Below are positions 7,462 to 10,927 of a stretch of 10,927 nucleotides of DNA, one piece after another. Made by a program: the position numbers and the translations under genes. This DNA is from Pseudomonadota bacterium (GTDB taxonomy: Bacteria; BMS3Abin14). The notes beneath the pieces were generated by a model, which did no database searches, was not told the origin of the DNA, and saw only the letters and a list, made by a program, of their open reading frames with translations. The DNA is taken from NCBI GenBank assembly GCA_016937135.1, contig JAFGWO010000018.1, positions 1-10,927 of the forward strand. The letters are read 5' to 3'. The first letter of the stretch is position 1; each line of letters opens with the position of its first letter.

Positions 7462-8328
7462 ATGTCTCCCTATTTCCGGATTTTACGGCCTCATCAGTGG
7501 ATAAAGAACGGATTCGTCCTGGCTCCCCTGATCTTTTCGGAAAGGCTCCTTGATCCGCGTTCTTTTTCCCTCGCTTTCGCCACCTTCGTGGTCTTCTGTT
7601 TTCTTTCCAGCAGCACCTATGTCTTTAACGATCTTTTTGACCGCCAGGCGGATCGCGCCCACCCCCTGAAAAAGCACCGACCCCTGCCGGCGGGGGAGAT
7701 CACCCCGCGGGCCGCCGCTCTCCTGGGGGGGGCCTTTGCCCTCGCCGGGATTGCCGGAGCTGTTTTTCTAGGGAAAATGGTGCTGTTGACGGGGGCAGGT
7801 TATCTGGCACTTCAGACGGCCTACAACCTCTTCCTGAGACAGCTCGTGATCCTGGATATCCTCGCCATCGCCATGGGGTTTGTCATAAGGGCCCTTGCGG
7901 GGAGCGTGGCCATCGGAGTGACTCTTTCCCCATGGCTGATCCTCTGCACTCTTCTCGTGGCCCTTTTTCTTGGTTTTGCCAAAAGACGCCACGAGATTGT
8001 GCTCATGGGTACCGAGGCTTCTTCTCATCGCAGGATCCTGAGCGAGTATTCCCTTCCTTTCCTTGATCAGCTCATCGGTATCGTCACCGCGGCAACCATC
8101 GTTTCCTATGCCATCTACACCCTTTCTCCCGAGGTGACCCGGAGGCTTGGATCTTCTTCCATGATCCTGACCCTTCCCTTCGTGATCTACGGGATTTTCC
8201 GTTATCTGTACCTCGTCCATCTCCGCGAGGGAGGGGGAAGCCCGGCCAGGGATCTTCTGGCAGACAGGGCTCTTCTTATCTGTATTTTTTTATGGGGGGT
8301 CGTTTCCGTAGCCCTGATATACGCATAG
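7462..8328 (+). CDS. UbiA-family prenyltransferase, likely polyprenyl-phosphate phosphoribosyltransferase (DPPR synthase-like)
   Basis: Integral membrane protein of 288 residues with about eight or nine hydrophobic segments (roughly 14-30, 38-56, 85-104, 107-125, 130-151, 156-173, 203-222, 235-252, 270-288). Motifs seen: LRPHQWIKN (8-16), the first Asp-rich motif NDLFDRQAD (56-64) followed by HPLKKHRPLPAG (67-78), and the second conserved region LDILAIAMGFVIRALAG (131-147). The HPxKxxRPLPAG and LRPHQWxKN patterns are those of the mycobacterial Rv3806c group, which joins PRPP to decaprenyl phosphate in decaprenylphosphoryl-arabinose synthesis. The prenyl chain and final sugar here are unknown. 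It starts 14 bases after manB, so probably the same transcript, but no ribosome binding site is evident before ATG 7462. Other UbiA enzymes (quinone, haem or lipid prenyltransferases) are less likely given the motifs and the sugar-gene context. Confidence 0.78.
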   Translation: MSPYFRILRPHQWIKNGFVLAPLIFSERLLDPRSFSLAFATFVVFCFLSSSTYVFNDLFDRQADRAHPLKKHRPLPAGEITPRAAALLGGAFALAGIAGAVFLGKMVLLTGAGYLALQTAYNLFLRQLVILDILAIAMGFVIRALAGSVAIGVTLSPWLILCTLLVALFLGFAKRRHEIVLMGTEASSHRRILSEYSLPFLDQLIGIVTAATIVSYAIYTLSPEVTRRLGSSSMILTLPFVIYGIFRYLYLVHLREGGGSPARDLLADRALLICIFLWGVVSVALIYA

Positions 8329-8376
8329 CCACCCGGAGCGTTGAAGGAAAAGGAAGCAACCGGGAAAAGAATTCCT

Positions 8377-8411
8377 TAATGCAACGCATTAGAGTTTATA
8401 TGGTAACATAT
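8377..8411. promoter_or_regulatory. Two adjacent dyads in an AT-rich leader before the DUF362 gene (possible operator/promoter)
   Basis: The 115-base gap turns AT-rich from about 8371. It contains two perfect dyads: TAATGC-AAC-GCATTA (8377-8391) and ATATG-GTAA-CATAT (8398-8411). Their centres are about 20 bases apart, or two helical turns, as for a regulator binding cooperatively. TATATG (8397-8402) or TATTAA (8409-8414) could serve as a -10 box, but no good -35 box is at the right distance. This suggests a separate promoter for the DUF362 and UPF0104 genes; the evidence is shape and composition only. Confidence 0.35.
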
Positions 8412-8446
8412 TAACTTAAAACAGTTTTTCTGGAGGAAATATTTTG

Positions 8447-9523
8447 ATGCGTTCAAAGGTGGTTGTTTTAAAGACGAGGCCTGAATCCGTTGTGGCCGAT
8501 TACGGGGAACTCATGCGAAGGGCGGGGTACAGGGAAGCCCTGAAAAAGGATATCCCGACCCTCCTGAAGCTCAACCTCTCTTGGACCAAGTATTTTCCCG
8601 CCTGCTCCTCCCAACCCTGGCAGGTCCACGGGGTGGTGAAGACCATGCTGGACGACGGATACCCAAGGGAAAACCTGATCCCCATCGAAAACAGGACGGT
8701 GGTGACAAACCCGATCAAGGGGGCCAGGAACAACCGGTGGTCGAAAATCCTGGAGCAGTATGGCCTTAAATACACCCCTCTGACCAATGTGGAATGGGTC
8801 AAATGGGAATTTTCCCAGCCCCTTTTGAAGCTTGGCGAGATCTTTCCCGAGGGCATTGAGATCCCGGCCATGTTCAAGGGGAAAAACATCCTCCATCTGC
8901 CTACGGTCAAGACTCACGGACACAGCACCACCACGGGTTCCATCAAGAATTCCTTCGGAGGCCTTCTCAAGACAGTGCGCCACTACGCCCACAAGTACAT
9001 GCACGAGGTCCTTGTGGACCTCATGATCATGCAGAAAGAACTCCACCCGGCCATTTTCGCGGTCATGGACGGCACCGTGTGCGGCAATGGCGCCGGTCCG
9101 CGGACCATGATCCCGGTTGAAAAGGATTATATCCTGGCGAGTTCCGACAGCGTTTCCATCGATGCGGTCGCTGCCGCCATGATGGGGTTTGACCCCATGA
9201 CGATTCCGTATATCCGGATGTGCCATGAAAGGGGACTCGGGGTAGGGGATCTTTCGGAGGTCGAGGTGGAGGGAGAAGACATCAAGGGGATCAACTTCGG
9301 GTTTACCGTCAAGCGAAGTTTCGTCATCTTTGGGGATCAGCTGATCCGGAAGGGCTGGCTGCAACCCCTGGAAAAGATCCTTCTCCATTCCCCCCTGGTC
9401 GTCTGGGCCCCCTTTGCCTCCAACGTCTATCACGATGTCTTCTGGTATCCCCTGATCGGCAAGCCGAGAATCAAACGCTTCAACCAGGGGCGATGGGGAA
9501 AATTATTTGATTCCTACCGATAG
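8447..9523 (+). CDS. DUF362 domain-containing protein, function unknown
   Basis: 358 residues from the ATG at 8447. GGAGG at 8432-8436 serves it at 10 bases, or serves a TTG at 8444 at 7 bases; the choice changes one residue. Recognised as DUF362 (PF04015) from LPTVKTHGHSTTTGSIKNSF (residues 151-170), matching the family's LPKxKTHxxTxxTxxxKN core, from VMDGTVCGNGAGPR (206-219), and from SSDSVSIDAVAAAMMG (232-247). No signal peptide or membrane segment is evident. Some family members carry a 4Fe-4S ferredoxin domain; here only Cys53, Cys212 and Cys259 occur, with no CxxCxxC cluster motif, so this is a cluster-free form. Its reaction is not established, to my knowledge. It lies between two membrane proteins with links to lipid-linked sugars and overlaps the second, suggesting a shared job, but no specific function can be assigned. 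Confidence 0.85.
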   Translation: MRSKVVVLKTRPESVVADYGELMRRAGYREALKKDIPTLLKLNLSWTKYFPACSSQPWQVHGVVKTMLDDGYPRENLIPIENRTVVTNPIKGARNNRWSKILEQYGLKYTPLTNVEWVKWEFSQPLLKLGEIFPEGIEIPAMFKGKNILHLPTVKTHGHSTTTGSIKNSFGGLLKTVRHYAHKYMHEVLVDLMIMQKELHPAIFAVMDGTVCGNGAGPRTMIPVEKDYILASSDSVSIDAVAAAMMGFDPMTIPYIRMCHERGLGVGDLSEVEVEGEDIKGINFGFTVKRSFVIFGDQLIRKGWLQPLEKILLHSPLVVWAPFASNVYHDVFWYPLIGKPRIKRFNQGRWGKLFDSYR

Positions 9524-10496
9524 GCCGAAAAGGGTCTGGAAAGCCCGCAGCATCGTCCTCTGGACGGCCCTTTCGGCTTTTGCCATCCTTGTCCTTCTCA
9601 CTTTTATCACGGATCTTCCCCGGCTGATCGAGGCCATCGGAAGGTTCCCCCTGTGGCTTCTTATCCCCGTGGGAATTCTCTCCCTGGGCAACTACGGCCT
9701 TAGGTATCTTAAATGGCACTTCTACCTCAGGCTACTGGGGCATCATCTGCCCCCCTGGAGGAACCTTCTCGTGTTTCTGTCCGGTTTCGCCCTGACCGTC
9801 ACCCCGGGGAAGGTCGGGGAATTCATCAAGGCCTTCATCGTCAAGGAGCGATTCGAGGTCCCTTACACGGTCTCCACGGCGGTCCTTTTCATGGAGCGCT
9901 TCACGGATCTTGCCGCCATCCTCATCCTGACGGCGACGGGGATCTCCCTCAATTTCCTCCACTGGTCCACGGGGGCGCTCATCCTTGCCGTCCTTATGGC
10001 CTCCCTGCTGGTCCTCAGAAACAGAAAGTTCATTGGGTACCTCATCGGACTGACGGGCCGTTTCAAACCCCTGGAAAGGGTCACCAGCCATCTCACGGAT
10101 CTTTATTCGAGGGGGTGGGTCCTCCTCCGGCTCCGTTTCTTCTTTCTTTCCCTGCTGATAAGCCTGGTTGCCTGGATTCTGGAGGGGATTGGGTACTATC
10201 TCGTTGCGCGGGGCCTGGGGGCCGACATAACCGTTCATCAGGGCGTTTTTATCTACTCCGCGGCAATCCTTGGCGGTGCCTTGACCCTTTTCCTGGGGGG
10301 CCTTGGGGCGACGGAAGGAGGCATGGTAGGCCTCGGGGTCCTCTTTCAGATGGAACGCGCGGTTTCCGTGGCGGTAACGATCATCGTCCGAACCATGACC
10401 CTGTGGTTCGGTGTCTGCATCGGGTGGGCCGTCTTTCTGTCGACCCCTGAACTTCGTTCTCTCCTCAAGTCGGCAGTGGATGAAAACGGGGATTAG
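9507..10496 (+). CDS. UPF0104 / AglD-type flippase-like integral membrane protein (LPG synthase membrane-domain family)
   Basis: 329 residues with about eight hydrophobic segments (roughly 15-36, 48-66, 84-98, 121-148, 155-170, 209-234, 247-267, 285-312). Family landmarks: TPGKVGEFIKAF (99-110), MERFTDLAAI (129-138), and GGLGATEGGM (264-273). This is the membrane domain found alone in bacterial YbhN-like and archaeal AglD-like proteins and in MprF, where it moves lipids across the membrane. There is no catalytic aminoacyl-transfer domain, so it is not MprF. Start: no ATG or GTG is near the N-terminus. TTG 9507 has GGGGAA (9495-9500) upstream and gives a positively charged N-terminus before the first membrane segment. 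It overlaps the DUF362 gene by 17 bases, indicating translational coupling. Movement of a polyprenyl-phosphate sugar made with the UbiA-type enzyme is plausible but inferred. Confidence 0.82.
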   Translation: MIPTDRPKRVWKARSIVLWTALSAFAILVLLTFITDLPRLIEAIGRFPLWLLIPVGILSLGNYGLRYLKWHFYLRLLGHHLPPWRNLLVFLSGFALTVTPGKVGEFIKAFIVKERFEVPYTVSTAVLFMERFTDLAAILILTATGISLNFLHWSTGALILAVLMASLLVLRNRKFIGYLIGLTGRFKPLERVTSHLTDLYSRGWVLLRLRFFFLSLLISLVAWILEGIGYYLVARGLGADITVHQGVFIYSAAILGGALTLFLGGLGATEGGMVGLGVLFQMERAVSVAVTIIVRTMTLWFGVCIGWAVFLSTPELRSLLKSAVDENGD

Positions 10497-10498
10497 CC

Positions 10499-10627
10499 CT
10501 CATCCGTGATTGTCGGGAGATGCCCTGAGAATCCGCCGCCCATAATTACTGAAAAACCCTCTTGGGAATAACCTCCATTCGTGCTCGGTCCCGCCTATGG
10601 CTTTATGAGCCTGCGAAAGGAGATTAC
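10499..10627. repeat. Repeat unit 1 (129 bases)
   Basis: The 5' boundary is the most diverged: CTCATCCGTGATT in place of CTTATGCGTGATT. It contains CCATAATTACT at 10540-10550, CCCTCTTGGGAATA ending at 10570, the 19-base core at 10575-10593, and ends in GGAGATTAC before the next unit. It begins 2 bases after the UPF0104 stop codon. Confidence 0.75.
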
Positions 10628-10759
10628 CTTATGCGTGTTCATGGGAGAAAGTCCCTGGGACAGGCGGCCCATAATTACTGAAGCCGTTCTGGGGACAGCC
10701 TGGCAATGGGCCTTGGGGCCTTCTAAAGCCTTATAACTCCGGGAGAGGAAATTTTTTAC
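10628..10759. repeat. Repeat unit 2 (132 bases, diverged centre)
   Basis: The ends match the other units (CTTATGCGTG at the start, CCATAATTACTGAAGCC at 10669-10685, CCGGGAGAGG near the end). Between about 10690 and 10735 the 19-base core of units 1 and 3 is replaced by a different GGCC-rich sequence. A T-run (10752-10757) expands the end relative to the others. Confidence 0.75.
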
Positions 10760-10887
10760 CTTATGCGTGATTGTGGAAGAAAGTCTCTGGAACAGGCAAT
10801 CCATAATTACGGAAGCCCTCTTGGGAATAGCCTGCCATTCGTGCTCGGTCCCGTATGAGGCCCAATGACCCCGGGAGTGGGGATTAC
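10760..10887. repeat. Repeat unit 3 (128 bases)
   Basis: Best preserved full unit. GTGATTGTGGA (10767-10777) can pair with TCCATAATTAC (10800-10810) as an 11-base stem in RNA, allowing two G-U pairs, with a 22-base loop. The 19-base core is at 10835-10853. The unit ends GGGGATTAC, directly followed by the next CTTATGCGTGATT. Confidence 0.8.
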
Positions 10888-10927
10888 CTTATGCGTGATT
10901 ATGGGAGAATGCCCCTGGAACAGGCAA

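Larger units (their letters stand above)
10499..10927. repeat. Tandem array of a ~130-base direct repeat, 3 full units and a partial one, continuing past the window end
   Basis: Units start with a CTTATGCGTG-like sequence: 10499-10627 (129 bases), 10628-10759 (132), 10760-10887 (128) and 10888-10927 (cut by the window). Anchors repeat in phase: CCATAATTAC at 10540, 10669 and 10801; TTACCTTATGCGTG around 10624, 10756 and 10884; and a 19-base perfect match CCATTCGTGCTCGGTCCCG at 10575-10593 and 10835-10853, 260 bases apart. The whole unit is conserved, so this is not a CRISPR. No gene is credible here on either strand. Confidence 0.85.

Noticed and set aside
8332..8364. Terminator after the UbiA-family gene from CCCGG...CCGGG
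   Set aside because: Only five base pairs across a 23-base loop with no T-run.
10595..10804. 69-codon minus-strand frame in the tandem repeat region
   Set aside because: It spans parts of three repeat units and stays open largely because two units are multiples of three in length. It has no recognisable protein features, and the 128-base unit would break the frame.
10763..10858. Short + strand reading frame starting ATGCGTGAT in the third repeat unit
   Set aside because: The equivalent frame in the first and second units stops early and no ribosome binding site precedes it, so the repeat is treated as non-coding.
10499..10927. CRISPR array
   Set aside because: Units are about 130 bases and similar along their whole length; there are no short identical repeats with unique spacers and no cas genes in the window.

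Overview
The window looks like chromosomal DNA from a GC-rich bacterium. The best guess is an anaerobic deltaproteobacterial (Desulfobacterota-like) lineage. This rests on a branched-chain amino acid ABC transporter gene (livF type) directly followed by a phenylacetate-CoA ligase gene, a pairing common in such organisms, and on codon use rich in G/C at third positions. No rRNA or marker gene is present, so the assignment is inference. Every recognisable gene is on the + strand.

Layout. (1) 1-2003: the 3' part of livF and a complete paaK, representing uptake and activation of aryl acids. (2) 2004-2503: a 500-base gap with no gene but several inverted and direct repeats, including a 129-base element that can fold into a branched structure. 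(3) 2504-7447: four genes in the order gmd, fcl, manC, manB. Together they encode a complete route from fructose-6-phosphate to GDP-L-fucose: ManC isomerase domain, ManB, ManC guanylyltransferase domain, Gmd, Fcl. No glycosyltransferase or polymerase lies in the window. (4) 7462-10496: three genes for membrane or unknown functions: a UbiA-family polyprenyl-phosphate phosphoribosyltransferase-like protein, a DUF362 protein, and a UPF0104/AglD-type flippase-like membrane protein. A possible promoter/operator sits before DUF362, and the DUF362 and UPF0104 genes overlap. (5) 10497-10927: a non-coding array of a roughly 130-base direct tandem repeat, three full units and one cut by the window end.

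Reading as a whole: regions 3 and 4 look like part of a locus for a fucose-containing surface glycan and a lipid-linked pentose or other polyprenyl-phosphate sugar. The strongest candidates for undescribed biology are the phosphoribosyltransferase/DUF362/UPF0104 trio, the tandem repeat array after it, and degenerate 7-base-period repeats in three intergenic gaps. All functional calls come from recognising protein motifs by eye; no search was run.
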